64,000 nt of DNA from Sphingobium naphthae (GTDB taxonomy: Bacteria > Pseudomonadota > Alphaproteobacteria > Sphingomonadales > Sphingomonadaceae), in NCBI RefSeq assembly GCF_020782235.1, contig NZ_JAJGNO010000004.1:124001-188000 (forward strand), in the 5' to 3' direction. Position numbers and translations under genes: made by a program. Positions 45,720 to 54,889 of the stretch are shown here, one piece after another; the first letter of the stretch is position 1, and every line of letters begins with the position of its first letter. Under the pieces are notes generated by a model. The model made no database searches. It had not been told where the DNA came from and worked only from the letters and a program-made list of their open reading frames with translations.

Positions 45720-46532
45720 ATGCGCCGAATCATGGGACGCTTCTCGAAAATGCATGGGCTGGGCAATGACTTCGTGGTCATCGACGCTCGCACCGGCCCC
45801 GTAGCGATGACGGAGGCGCGCGTCCGCGCCATTGCCGATCGCCATGCCGGCATTGGCTGCGACCAGTTGATTATGATCGGCGATGCCCCCGACGCCGACG
45901 TTTCCATGCAGATCTTCAACGCCGACGGCAGCGAGGTGGAGGCCTGCGGCAACGCCACGCGCTGCGTGCCGCTGTTCGTCGGCCGGGACGTGACGATCCG
46001 CACCACGGCGGGGCTGCTGGACGCACGCCTGATCGACGGCGGCGCCAGCGTCGACATGGGCGCGCCGCGCTTCGAATGGGACGCGATCCCCCTCGCCTAT
46101 GCCATGGACACGCTGACGATGCCGGCAAGCTGGGAAGACCTTCCCGCTCCCGCGGCCGTCAATGTCGGCAATCCGCATATCATCTTCTTCGTCGAGAATC
46201 TGGGCGCGGTGCCCGTCGAGCGGCTGGGCCCGCTGATCGAGCAGGACTCGCTGTTCCCGCAGCGCGTCAACGTCAATTTCGCGCAGATGGTCGGCGATCG
46301 CCACGTCCGCCTGATCGTATGGGAGCGCGGCGCGGGCCTGACGCGCGCATGCGGGACGGGCGCCTGCGCCACCGCCGTCGCCGCGATCCGGCGGAAGCTA
46401 ACGAGCGGCCCCGTCACCGTCACTTTGCCCGGCGGCGACCTCGTCATCGACTGGACGCCCGGCGACACCATCCAGATGACCGGCCCCGCCACCCATGTCT
46501 TTGATGGCGAGGCCGACTGGACCCGCTTCTAG
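45720..46532 (+). CDS. dapF: Diaminopimelate epimerase
   Basis: 270 aa. The two catalytic Cys are visible in VEACGNATRC and RACGTGACATA. MHGLGNDFVVID is the family N-terminus. It interconverts LL- and meso-diaminopimelate for lysine and peptidoglycan. No ribosome site is evident before ATG 45720 or the alternative ATG 45732. mtaB begins directly after the stop. Confidence 0.95.
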   Translation: MRRIMGRFSKMHGLGNDFVVIDARTGPVAMTEARVRAIADRHAGIGCDQLIMIGDAPDADVSMQIFNADGSEVEACGNATRCVPLFVGRDVTIRTTAGLLDARLIDGGASVDMGAPRFEWDAIPLAYAMDTLTMPASWEDLPAPAAVNVGNPHIIFFVENLGAVPVERLGPLIEQDSLFPQRVNVNFAQMVGDRHVRLIVWERGAGLTRACGTGACATAVAAIRRKLTSGPVTVTLPGGDLVIDWTPGDTIQMTGPATHVFDGEADWTRF

Positions 46533-46533
46533 C

Positions 46534-47868
46534 ATGAGCGGTCCCGACATCATCACCATGGGGTGCCGCCTCAACATCGCGGAGAGCGAGGCGATACGGG
46601 AGATGATCGGCCGCGACATGGCGACCGATCAGGATGAGTTGGTCGTCGTCAACAGCTGCGCCGTCACGGCCGAAGCCGTCCGCCAGACCCGCCAGGCGAT
46701 CCGCCGCGCGCGGCGCGAGCGTCCCGACGCCCGCATCTTCGTCACCGGCTGCGCCGCCCAGACGGAGCCGCAGACCTTCGCGGCCATGGCGGAAGTGGAC
46801 GGCGTGATCGGCAATCGGGAGAAGATGGAGGCGGCAACCTATCGCCCCTCCTCCCCGCCCACGGCGGGATCGCAGGCGGCAGGAGTTCATACTCTCGCTT
46901 CCGCTGGGGTGACGAACTGGGCCGACGAGACGGACAAGGTCCGCGTCTCCGACATCATGGCCGTGCGCGAAACCGCGCCGCACATGGCGAGCGCCTTTGC
47001 CGATCATGCCCGCGCCTTCCTGGAGGTGCAGAATGGCTGCGATCATCGCTGCACCTTCTGCATCATCCCCTATGGCCGGGGAAACAGCCGCTCCGTCCCC
47101 GCGGGCGCGGTCCTCGACAAGGCGAAGCAGCTGGTGGACGCGGGCTATCGGGAAATCGTGCTGACCGGCGTCGACGTCACCAGCTACGGCCCCGACCTGC
47201 CCGGACGCCCGTCGCTCGGCCTGCTGGTCGAGCGGATGCTGAAGGGCGTGCCCGACCTGCCGCGCCTGCGCCTTTCCTCGATCGACAGCGTGGAAATCGA
47301 CGACCGGCTGTTCGACCTGATCGCGCACGAACCGCGCATGATGCCGCACCTCCATCTGTCGCTGCAGGCGGGCGACGACCTGATCCTCAAGCGCATGAAG
47401 CGCCGCCACAGCCGCGCCGACGCCGTCGACATCGTCCAGCGTCTCAAGGCCGCGCGGCCCGGCATCAGCATCGGCGCGGACATCATCGCCGGCTTCCCGA
47501 CCGAAGATGCGGCGATGTTCGCGGGCAGCCTGGCGCTGGTCGCGGACTGCGACATCGTTCACGGCCATATCTTCCCTTATTCGCCCCGCGCCGGCACGCC
47601 CGCCGCGCGCATGCCGCAGGTCGATCGCGCCGTGGTGAAGGACCGCGCCGCCCGCCTGCGCGCCGCCTGCGCCGCGCAGCGCGAGCGCTGGCTGCAAGGG
47701 CTGATCGGCACCACCCAGTCGGTGCTGGTGGAGCGCAGCGGCCAGAGCGGCCATGCTGAAAATTTCGCCCCGGTGCGCTTCACGGGCGCGCAAGCCCCCT
47801 CCACCATCGTCGCCGCGACCATCACGGGGCTTGAGAAGGGCGTCCTGATCGCGCAAGAGGCGGCATGA
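46534..47868 (+). CDS. mtaB: tRNA (N6-threonylcarbamoyladenosine(37)-C2)-methylthiotransferase MtaB
   Basis: 444 aa radical-SAM protein. The N-terminal UPF0004 domain has three Cys (MGCRLN, NSCAVT, TGCAAQ). The radical-SAM cluster is CDHRCTFC. A TRAM domain is weak at the end. It methylthiolates t6A37 in tRNAs. Between the UPF0004 part and the radical-SAM motif there is an unusual Pro/Ser/Ala-rich insert of about 30 residues (46843-46940). In an operon with dapF and ftsY. Confidence 0.92.
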   Translation: MSGPDIITMGCRLNIAESEAIREMIGRDMATDQDELVVVNSCAVTAEAVRQTRQAIRRARRERPDARIFVTGCAAQTEPQTFAAMAEVDGVIGNREKMEAATYRPSSPPTAGSQAAGVHTLASAGVTNWADETDKVRVSDIMAVRETAPHMASAFADHARAFLEVQNGCDHRCTFCIIPYGRGNSRSVPAGAVLDKAKQLVDAGYREIVLTGVDVTSYGPDLPGRPSLGLLVERMLKGVPDLPRLRLSSIDSVEIDDRLFDLIAHEPRMMPHLHLSLQAGDDLILKRMKRRHSRADAVDIVQRLKAARPGISIGADIIAGFPTEDAAMFAGSLALVADCDIVHGHIFPYSPRAGTPAARMPQVDRAVVKDRAARLRAACAAQRERWLQGLIGTTQSVLVERSGQSGHAENFAPVRFTGAQAPSTIVAATITGLEKGVLIAQEAA

Positions 47869-47880
47869 CGGATTATCATC

Positions 47881-48813
47881 ATGGCTGACACTAGCTGGCG
47901 CGATCGCCTCTTCGGCGGGCTCAAGCGCACCTCCGACCGGCTCGGCGACAATCTGACGGGCCTGTTCACCAAGGCCGCGCTGGATGACCAGACGCTGGAC
48001 GAGATCGAGGAAGCGCTGATCGTCTCGGACCTTGGCCCGGCCATGGCCGCGCGCGTGCGCGACCGGCTGGCGGACGGCCGCTTCAACAAGGAGCTTACCG
48101 AGGAATATCTGCGCGAAATCATCGCCGAGGAAATCGAGAAGACGCTCGCCCCGGTCGCGCGTCCGCTGGAGATCGAAGCTTTCCCGCGCCCGCAGGTGAT
48201 CCTGGTGATCGGCGTCAACGGGTCGGGCAAGACCACGACCATCGCCAAGCTGGCGCATAACTTCCTGGAGCAGGATTATGGCGTGATGCTGGCGGCGGGC
48301 GACACGTTCCGCGCCGCGGCGATCGGCCAGCTCAAGGTCTGGGCCGACCGGCTGGGCGTCCCCATCGTCGCGGGCAAGGAAGGCGGCGACGCGGCCGGCA
48401 TCGTGTTCGACGCCGTCCGTCAGGCGACGGCGACCGGCATCGACGTCCTCATCGTCGACACCGCCGGACGGCTCCAGAACAAGACCGAGCTGATGGACGA
48501 ACTCGCCAAGGTGCGGCGCGTGCTCGGGCGGTTGAACCCCGCCGCCCCGCACGACGTTGTGCTGGTGCTGGACGCCACCACGGGACAGAATGCGTTGAAC
48601 CAGATCGAGGTGTTCAAGGAAACCGCGCAGGTGACGGGCCTGGTCATGACCAAGCTGGACGGCACCGCGCGCGGCGGCGTGCTGGTCGCGGCGGCGGAGA
48701 AATACCGCCTGCCCATCCATGCGATCGGCGTGGGCGAAAAGATCGAGGATCTGCGCCCCTTCGATCCGGGCGACATGGCGCGCGCCATCGCGGGGACAGC
48801 CTATGCGCGGTAA
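47881..48813 (+). CDS. ftsY: Signal recognition particle receptor FtsY
   Basis: 310 aa. It consists of the NG domains: LGDNLTGLF N-domain, P-loop GVNGSGKTTTIAKLAHNF, DTAGRLQNKTEL, TKLDGTARGG, and the FtsY end GVGEKIEDLRPFD. It has no long acidic N-terminal region, which is usual in alphaproteobacteria. It docks SRP-ribosome complexes to SecYEG. The last codons overlap the next gene by 11 nt. Confidence 0.96.
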   Translation: MADTSWRDRLFGGLKRTSDRLGDNLTGLFTKAALDDQTLDEIEEALIVSDLGPAMAARVRDRLADGRFNKELTEEYLREIIAEEIEKTLAPVARPLEIEAFPRPQVILVIGVNGSGKTTTIAKLAHNFLEQDYGVMLAAGDTFRAAAIGQLKVWADRLGVPIVAGKEGGDAAGIVFDAVRQATATGIDVLIVDTAGRLQNKTELMDELAKVRRVLGRLNPAAPHDVVLVLDATTGQNALNQIEVFKETAQVTGLVMTKLDGTARGGVLVAAAEKYRLPIHAIGVGEKIEDLRPFDPGDMARAIAGTAYAR

Positions 48814-49459
48814 AGTCGATGCCAAATCCCATCACAACGGCACGCTCAGCCTGATGCTCGACTTCGGGCCGCTGCTGGTCTTCTTCCTGAGCTACAAGGG
48901 CGCGGGCTGGATCTGGGGCGCCAGCAACCCGATCACCGCGATGACGTTCGGCACCGCCGCCTTCATGGCCGCGATCGTCATCGCCGTCATCATCTCCAAG
49001 GTGAAGCTGGGCCGCGTCTCGCCGATGCTCTGGCTGTCGGCGCTGCTGATCCTCTTCTTCGGCGGCCTCACCATCTATTTCCATGATCAGCGGTTCATTC
49101 AGATCAAGCCGACCATCATCTACGCCTTTTTCGCGCTGATGCTGTTTGCCGGGCTGCTGCGCGGCAAGCCGCTGCTCAAATATCTGCTCCAGGCCGCCTA
49201 TGACGGCCTCAGCCACACCGGCTGGATGAAGTTGTCGCGCAACTGGGCGCTGTTCTTCGTCGCCATGGCGATCACCAACGAAGCCATGCGCCGGATGATG
49301 AGCTTCGACGCCTGGCTCGCGGTCAAGGTCTGGGGCGTGACCATCGTGTCGGTCATCTTCGCCGCCGCCAACATCCCCATGCTGATGCGCCATGGCCTGT
49401 CCCTGGGCGAGGAAAAGCCGAGCGACGAGATTGGCGAGACCAGCCCGCCGCAGGGCTGA
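48803..49459 (+). CDS. Inner-membrane septation protein (YciB/IspZ family)
   Basis: 218 aa with about six membrane helices. LMLDFGPLLVFFLSYKG at the start and WMKLSRNWALFFVAMAITNE near the C-terminal part are YciB (septation protein A) signatures. It is implicated in envelope integrity and cell division. Start 48803 overlaps ftsY. Confidence 0.9.
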   Translation: MRGKVDAKSHHNGTLSLMLDFGPLLVFFLSYKGAGWIWGASNPITAMTFGTAAFMAAIVIAVIISKVKLGRVSPMLWLSALLILFFGGLTIYFHDQRFIQIKPTIIYAFFALMLFAGLLRGKPLLKYLLQAAYDGLSHTGWMKLSRNWALFFVAMAITNEAMRRMMSFDAWLAVKVWGVTIVSVIFAAANIPMLMRHGLSLGEEKPSDEIGETSPPQG

Positions 49460-49620
49460 TTTCTGCGATCGTTTCGCAATAGGCACAAGGCCCTTTTAAT
49501 CCGCACGGTTGACCGCATATGGGAAGCGCGGCGGGCTTGCAGCCCTGCCCGACAGATGAACCATTCGGCCGTTCCGTCCGTTGAGCGGCCGTCCCCATAA
49601 CGAACCCGAGGAGTTCCGCC

Positions 49621-50235
49621 ATGGCCTTTGTTCTGCCCGATCTTCCCTATGCCAAGGACGCCTTCGGCGACATCCTGTCGGCCGAAACCTTCGACTATCA
49701 CCATGGCAAGCATCACAACGCCTACGTGACCAAGGCGAACGAGCTGGTCGCCGCCGACCCCTCGCTGCAGGGCAAGTCGCTGGTCGAGCTGATCAAGTCG
49801 TCCTCGGGCACGCTGTTCAACCAGGTGGGCCAGGTGTGGAACCACACTTTCTACTGGAACTCGCTGTCGCCCGAAAAGACCGAGCCCAGCGGCGAACTGC
49901 TGGACAAGATCAACGACAGCTTCGGGTCGGTCGATGCGCTGATCGACAAGCTGAAGGCGGAGGCCGTGGGCCATTTCGCCAGCGGCTGGGCCGCGCTGAT
50001 CCTGAAGGACGGCAAGCTGGAAGTGACCAGCTATCATGACGCCGACACGCCGGTCGCGCATGAAGGCCATACGCCGCTGCTGATCGTCGATGTGTGGGAA
50101 CATGCCTATTATATCGACTATCGTAACGCGCGCCCCAACTATGCCGACCGCGTGCTCAAGGAAGCGCTGAACTGGGATTGGGCCGCGCTCAACCTCGATG
50201 GCCAGGGCGTCAGCCGCGCCGACCAGCCGGCCTGA
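49621..50235 (+). CDS. sodB: Superoxide dismutase, Fe/Mn type
   Basis: 204 aa. Metal ligands are visible: His in FDYHHGKHHNAYV, His in GQVWNHTFYW, and Asp plus His in IVDVWEHAYYIDYRN. The active-site residue context (SGWAALIL) resembles iron enzymes. It removes superoxide in the cytoplasm. AGGAG 7 nt before ATG 49621. Confidence 0.96.
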   Translation: MAFVLPDLPYAKDAFGDILSAETFDYHHGKHHNAYVTKANELVAADPSLQGKSLVELIKSSSGTLFNQVGQVWNHTFYWNSLSPEKTEPSGELLDKINDSFGSVDALIDKLKAEAVGHFASGWAALILKDGKLEVTSYHDADTPVAHEGHTPLLIVDVWEHAYYIDYRNARPNYADRVLKEALNWDWAALNLDGQGVSRADQPA

Positions 50236-50242
50236 CCGGATC

Positions 50243-50269
50243 GCCGCCCCGTCCCTACGGCGGGGCGGC
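50243..50269 (+). terminator. Hairpin after sodB
   Basis: GCCGCCCCG / CGGGGCGGC, a 9-bp perfect stem 7 nt after the stop, followed by a weakly T-containing stretch only. Confidence 0.5.
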
Positions 50270-50361
50270 ATCATCCTGTTCATCCTGGTGGACGGGATAG
50301 GAGTTTGTTAAACCTCCTGCCCGCATTGTCGCCTTCCATGGGGAAGCAAGGAGGGCGAGAC

Positions 50362-50796
50362 ATGGATGTGGGCGAACTGCGCCACCAGCATGAAGAAATC
50401 ACCCTGACCGCGCGCGCGCTCGCGCGGGCGGTGAGCGAGGAGCGGCAACCCGAGGGCGTCGCCCGGCTGCGCTGGCAGCTTGCGCGACAGTTGATGACGC
50501 ATCTGGCGCTGGAGGATCGGCTTCTCTACCCTGCGCTCAAGCGCTCCGCCGATCTGCGCACGCGCGATCAGGCCGCCGCCCTGGAGCAGGAGATTGGCGC
50601 GCTCGGCGCCATCTTCAACAGCTATATGGCAAGCTGGACCGATGATCGCATCGCGCGGGAATGGCCGGCCTTCTGTGCCGAAACGCGCGAGATATTGCGG
50701 GCATTGACCGATCGCGTCGGGCGGGAGGACCGCTTGTTCGGAACATTGGCGGACGGCCGGGCCGCAGGCAAGCCGCCGGCCGCCCGCTCCGCCTGA
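50362..50796 (+). CDS. Hemerythrin HHE-domain protein
   Basis: 144 aa helical bundle. Likely iron ligands are in LRHQHEEI near the N-terminus, LMTHLALEDRLLYP in the second helix and later Glu/His positions. Bacterial hemerythrins bind O2 or NO or protect Fe-S repair. An ideal AAGGAGG sits 7 nt before ATG 50362, so high expression is likely. Converges with the chemoreceptor gene. Confidence 0.82.
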   Translation: MDVGELRHQHEEITLTARALARAVSEERQPEGVARLRWQLARQLMTHLALEDRLLYPALKRSADLRTRDQAAALEQEIGALGAIFNSYMASWTDDRIAREWPAFCAETREILRALTDRVGREDRLFGTLADGRAAGKPPAARSA

Positions 50797-50801
50797 TCGG
50801 C

Positions 50802-52334
50802 TCAGGCCGCTTCCAGTTGCGCCACGAACTGGTCGGTCGCGCGCTGCAACGCCCTTGCGGTGCGCGACAGCCCTGATGCGGCGCTCGACACCCGATCCGA
50901 CAGGCTTTCCGTGCTGCGCGCCATGTCGGCGGCCTGCTCCACCTGCGCCGCCATGCGCGTCACTCCTTGCGCCGTATCGCGGGCGGACTGGCCGATCGCA
51001 CTGGTCGCGTTGCGCTGGTCGTCGACCGCGCGCTGGATCTCGCCCGCCGCCGCCGCCAGCTGCTCGACCGCGCTCGTCACGTCGGACAGGGCATGTTGCG
51101 CCACCCCTGCGCCTTGCTGCGCCGATGTCGCCAGCGACTGGATCTCGCCGGTTGCGCTCGCCGCCTGGCCGGCCAGCTGCTTGACCTCCTGCGCCACCAC
51201 GGCGAAGCCGCGGCCCACTTCCCCTGCCCGCGCCGCTTCGATCGTCGCGTTGAGCGCCAGCAAATTTGTCCGCGCCGCGATCTGCGTGATCGAATCGGCG
51301 AAGCTGGTGATGGAGGCCGTGCGGCTTTCCATGTCGCGCATCGCCTGATGACCCGCGCCCGACACGCGCTGCGCGGCGCCGCCCAGCGTGGCCTGCTGAG
51401 ACGCAGCGCTCGCGATCGCGGTGATCGATTCGGACAATTGCTCGATGCGGCTGGCGAGTTCGGCGGCGCGACTGGACGATTGTTCGGCCGCCGCGACGGT
51501 TTCCTCAGTCCCCGCGCTCGCGCGCCGCGCCAGGTCGTTCAGGGCGCGCGCCGATCCTTCCAGCTCGCCGGTCGCACCGCTGACCGCCGCGACGACATCG
51601 GCGATGGACTGGCGAAACGCCTGCACCAGCGCCAGCGTCTCGGCCCGCCGCTCGGTTGCGAGGCGCGCCCGTTCCTGCTCGCGCTCGGCGCGCATCGCAT
51701 CCTCGCGCAGCGCCGCGTCGCGGCTCGCCGTCATCGCCCGTTCGGCCGCTTCCCGGCCCGCCTCGGCCGCTTCGGCCAGCTGCGCCGCGCCATGCACATG
51801 GCCGTCGAGCGCCAGCAGCAACGCGCGCAGGCGCACCGCCAGATAACAGAGCACCGCGCCCTGCAGCACTACCGCCAGCGCATGGACGCCCACGCGCTGG
51901 ATGTCGCTGCCGCCCAGGAACACCCAGCCCGGCGCGACGATGTTGAGCAGCAGATGATGCAGCGCCGTCAGCCCCGCCGCCAGCAGGATCGGCCGCCAGT
52001 CATAGAGCAGCGCCAGCCCGGCAAGCGCCACGAAGAAGAACATGTGCGCGTCCATCTGCCACCGGTGACCCGACAGCAGGAAGACGCCCAGCGCGGGCTG
52101 CACCGCCGCCAATGTGCTGACCATCAGCCGCACCGACAGGTCCTGGCGATGGCGCAGCGCCATGATGGTCGGCAGGATGTTGACCAGCGCCGACAGGAGC
52201 AGCACTCGCCCGCCATCGGTCAGGCCCAGCGCCACCGACAGCAGGCCCAGGGCCCCGCTCCACAGCCAGCTGCTCAGCAGCAATATCTGAAGGCCCCGGA
52301 AGCGCAGGCGGGCCAGGCTGTTGATGCCGCTCAT
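50802..52334 (-). CDS. Methyl-accepting chemotaxis protein with multi-pass membrane sensor
   Basis: 510 aa. Residues about 13-180 hold five or six membrane helices with no sizeable periplasmic domain and no obvious HAMP domain. A coiled coil follows, then the signalling domain with the tip motif [30 protein letters not shown]. It should signal to CheA-CheW. The start overlaps the upstream small membrane gene in TGATG. A chemotaxis operon lies 2.5 kb further on. Confidence 0.92.
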   Translation of the reverse strand: MSGINSLARLRFRGLQILLLSSWLWSGALGLLSVALGLTDGGRVLLLSALVNILPTIMALRHRQDLSVRLMVSTLAAVQPALGVFLLSGHRWQMDAHMFFFVALAGLALLYDWRPILLAAGLTALHHLLLNIVAPGWVFLGGSDIQRVGVHALAVVLQGAVLCYLAVRLRALLLALDGHVHGAAQLAEAAEAGREAAERAMTASRDAALREDAMRAEREQERARLATERRAETLALVQAFRQSIADVVAAVSGATGELEGSARALNDLARRASAGTEETVAAAEQSSSRAAELASRIEQLSESITAIASAASQQATLGGAAQRVSGAGHQAMRDMESRTASITSFADSITQIAARTNLLALNATIEAARAGEVGRGFAVVAQEVKQLAGQAASATGEIQSLATSAQQGAGVAQHALSDVTSAVEQLAAAAGEIQRAVDDQRNATSAIGQSARDTAQGVTRMAAQVEQAADMARSTESLSDRVSSAASGLSRTARALQRATDQFVAQLEAA

Positions 52335-52645
52335 CAGGCCGGCTCCCCGCACCCGGCGGCGCGCGTCGAAATGGCGATCGCACCGACGCCGATCAGCGGC
52401 CGCATCAATTCGTCACGCCGGCCATCGACCAGCAGCGATCCCGCTACGGGCCCGGCGGCCACCAGCCGGGCGCCATGGGCGACCGCGACCGACGCCAGCA
52501 CCGCGCGGCTGCCCGGCCCAACCGGCAGCAGCAGCATCTGGCCCGATACGGGCGGCGTGACATAGAGCGCCAGCAGCCCGACCACCACCAGCGCGCACTG
52601 GATCAACAATGGCGCATGACGCCGGAACCTGGCGGAAATCCTCAT
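52334..52645 (-). CDS. Small membrane protein upstream of the chemoreceptor
   Basis: 103 aa with one strong hydrophobic helix ([19 protein letters not shown]) and a weaker second half; two Cys near the C-terminus. No family recognised. The TGATG overlap with the receptor start makes co-translation likely. Confidence 0.55.
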   Translation of the reverse strand: MRISARFRRHAPLLIQCALVVVGLLALYVTPPVSGQMLLLPVGPGSRAVLASVAVAHGARLVAAGPVAGSLLVDGRRDELMRPLIGVGAIAISTRAAGCGEPA

Positions 52646-52680
52646 CCAGCCGCCTTAATGGTCGCTTGGTAAGGAAGTGA

Positions 52681-53010
52681 TTAACGATCTGCGCCGACCG
52701 GCAGGCCGAGTTCGCTTGCCAGCATGTCCAGATCGGCGTCCGGCCGCACCAGCAGCCAGTCGCGGCTCGCCGCGCCATTCACCACCGTCACCGCGCCCTT
52801 GGGGCACACGCCCAGGCAATCGACCTCGATGATGCCGGCAGCCGCCTTGCGGCCTTTCTTGATCGACAGATGCCGGCGCAGCGCCTTGGCCAGCCGTTCG
52901 TCGCCGCGGGGGCCAAAGCCGCCGTCCAGCTTCTTGGAGCATTTGCGACAGACGAGCACCGCCTGCTGCCAGTTGGAACGCACCTGGTCCTTCAATCGCC
53001 CGTCCTTCAA
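52681..53010 (-). CDS. Thioredoxin-like [2Fe-2S] ferredoxin-type protein
   Basis: 109 aa with CxxC (VCRKCSK) and a later CxxxC (DCLGVCPKGAV), the four-Cys pattern of thioredoxin-fold 2Fe-2S ferredoxins. The first in-frame codon is TTG 53010, overlapping the J-domain stop. Other starts (TTG 52995 with AAGGA 7 nt upstream, or GTG 52983) are possible. A direct repeat TTGAAGGAC surrounds them. Redox partner unknown. Confidence 0.72.
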   Translation of the reverse strand: MKDGRLKDQVRSNWQQAVLVCRKCSKKLDGGFGPRGDERLAKALRRHLSIKKGRKAAAGIIEVDCLGVCPKGAVTVVNGAASRDWLLVRPDADLDMLASELGLPVGADR

Positions 53011-53555
53011 TCCACCGCGCCGCGCGGCTTCCAGGTCCGGCGCTCCTCGGCGGCGCGCAGCACTTCATAGGCGGCCTGAATGGTCTGGAACCGCACCGCA
53101 GCGTCGGCGTCGCCCGGCTTGACGTCGGGATGATATTCCTTCGCCAGCCGCCGCCAATTCTTCTTCACCGCCTCGAAACTGGCGTCGGTTTCCAGTTCCA
53201 GCGCCGCAAGCGCATGAAGCTCGTCGCGCGACCGGCTGCCATCGCCCGCCCCGCCCCAGCCATGATAGGCGCTCGACTGATAGCCGCTGGCGTCGCGCCG
53301 CTCGTCCCGCTCGCGCTGCTCCCGCTCTTCCTGGTCCAGCCCCTGAAAATAGTCCCAGTTGCGGTTATATTCGGCCGCATGCTCGGAACAGAAATACCAG
53401 CGTTCCCGGCTGTTGGGCGATTTGGGCGCAGGGCAGTTGCCCGGCTGATCGCACCCGAAGCGATCGCACAGCCGCACCTGCTGCGCCTCACGCGCCGCGC
53501 CATAGCTGCGCCAGCGGGGAAATCCCCAATCATTGGAACGACCTTGTCTCGCCAT
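53007..53555 (-). CDS. J-domain protein with N-terminal Cys/His zinc-like region
   Basis: 182 aa. The N-terminal half has a CDRFGC ... NCPAP ... FCSEHAAEYN Cys/His cluster, probably metal-binding. The C-terminal half is a J domain (ETDASFEAVKKNWRRLAKEYHPDVKPGDADAAVRFQTIQAAYEVL) with the HPD motif intact, so it should stimulate DnaK. The order (J domain last) is unlike DnaJ. Coupled to the ferredoxin gene by TTGA. Confidence 0.88.
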   Translation of the reverse strand: MARQGRSNDWGFPRWRSYGAAREAQQVRLCDRFGCDQPGNCPAPKSPNSRERWYFCSEHAAEYNRNWDYFQGLDQEEREQRERDERRDASGYQSSAYHGWGGAGDGSRSRDELHALAALELETDASFEAVKKNWRRLAKEYHPDVKPGDADAAVRFQTIQAAYEVLRAAEERRTWKPRGAVD

Positions 53556-53619
53556 GACGACAAATTAGGAAATCCGCCGCCGGAAAGCCACCCCGCCGCC
53601 CCAACGGGCGCATGAAAAT

Positions 53620-54019
53620 GCCAGAGGGCCTGTAAGCCGGGTTCTGTCCACTTCCTTGCGGAAGATGGGCGACCATTCCTCTAGGGAACGGATTGCTCCG
53701 TTCCTCCAGCAACCAACCCGGGCGGTCTCGGCCGAAATCTGCCTAGCAGCCAAAGCTGCGCGCCGCCCCTATTCGGTCTTGCTTCCGGTGGGGTTTACCG
53801 TGCCGCCTTGCGTTGCCGCAGGCGCGGTGCGCTCTTACCGCACCCTTTCAATTTCGCCCGCCCGAAGGCTTAGTCGTAAAGACTGGGCGACCTGCTTTCT
53901 GTTGCACTGTCCCTTGGATCGCTCCAGCCGGCCGTTAGCCGGCACCGTCATTTCGTGAAGCCCGGACTTTCCTCGCCGTGGAAGTTACCCGCCACGCCGC
54001 GGCCGCCCGGCCCTCTGGC
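53620..54019 (-). ncRNA. rnpB: RNase P RNA (type A)
   Basis: Reading the minus strand: 5' part GAGGAAAGTCCGGGCTTC, then GGGTGCGGTAAGAGCGCACCGC, GGTAAACCCCACCGGAAGCAAG, and 3' GAACCCGGCTTACAGGCC. These are conserved core segments of bacterial RNase P RNA. The ends GCCAGAGGGCC... and ...GGCCCTCTGGC pair to form helix P1, fixing the boundaries to within a few bases. It processes tRNA 5' ends. Confidence 0.95.
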
Positions 54020-54059
54020 GCCCAGCGCCCTAGCGCGCTTTTGCCGCGGCGTCACCTGG

Positions 54060-54758
54060 CTATTCGTCGCCCCGCGGCTTGGGCAGCAGCAGCGCCAGCA
54101 GGATCGCGCGGCACTCGCCGTCGATCACCCCGTCGATCAGTTCCGGGCGAAAGCGCCGCTGAAAGGCGACCACCGCCGCTTCGGGTTCGGCGATGTCATA
54201 GCCGAACCGCTCCAGCGCCAGCATGAAGGCGCTGTCGGTCCAGAGCGGGTCCATCAGGTTCCTGGTGGGACGCGGCAGCGCGAGGCGCAGCCGCGCCAAT
54301 TGCCCCCAGGGGAACAGCTCGCCCGGATCCTGCTTGCGCGCGGGCGCGACGTCGCTGTGGCCGACGATGTTGCCGCGGGTGATGCCATGGCGCTGCACGA
54401 TATCGTGCATCAGCGGGATGAGCGCGCCGATCTGCGCCTCCGGAAAGGGCCGATAGCCCCATTCATGCCCGGGGTTGACGATCTCTATGCCGATGCTGGC
54501 GGAATTGACGTCGTTGATGCCGCGCCAATGCGACCGACCCGCATGCCAGGCGCGCTTGGCTTCATCGACCATGCGCACGATCTGCCCGTCCTCGCACACG
54601 ACATAATGGGCCGACACCTTGGATTCGGGGCTGGCCAGCCAGTCGAGCGCGCTCACCGCGTCGGGCATGCCGGTATAGTGCAGCACCAGCAGCGAGACGG
54701 GGGACGCACGCTCGTCGAAATTGGGCGAGGGCCGCTCGATCATCGGCATGTCGGTCAT
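54060..54758 (-). CDS. N-acetylmuramoyl-L-alanine amidase (AmpD-like) with peptidoglycan-binding tail
   Basis: 232 aa. The amidase_2 domain has VLHYTG with the first zinc His, YEEDG-like VVCEDGQIVRMV, GIEIVNPGHE and GHSDVAPARKQDPGELF. A C-terminal helical segment (ALERFGYDIAEPEAAVVAFQRRFRP) matches a peptidoglycan-binding domain. It recycles anhydromuropeptides. ATG 54758 has a weak ribosome site. Confidence 0.9.
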   Translation of the reverse strand: MTDMPMIERPSPNFDERASPVSLLVLHYTGMPDAVSALDWLASPESKVSAHYVVCEDGQIVRMVDEAKRAWHAGRSHWRGINDVNSASIGIEIVNPGHEWGYRPFPEAQIGALIPLMHDIVQRHGITRGNIVGHSDVAPARKQDPGELFPWGQLARLRLALPRPTRNLMDPLWTDSAFMLALERFGYDIAEPEAAVVAFQRRFRPELIDGVIDGECRAILLALLLPKPRGDE

Positions 54759-54889
54759 CGGGAAAGGCCAGTCACTTCCTGCTCGATCATCGCGCCCTTC
54801 CGGCCGATCGAACGGGTATCGGCCATGACCGACCATGGCCGACTCCGGCCGTGCAATCAAGTATGGTGACGCGGCGGCCCGGCCGGGGT

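Noticed and set aside
46444-48825. Long minus-strand frame across mtaB and ftsY
   Set aside because: Low-complexity Gln/His/Arg content and full overlap with two certain genes.
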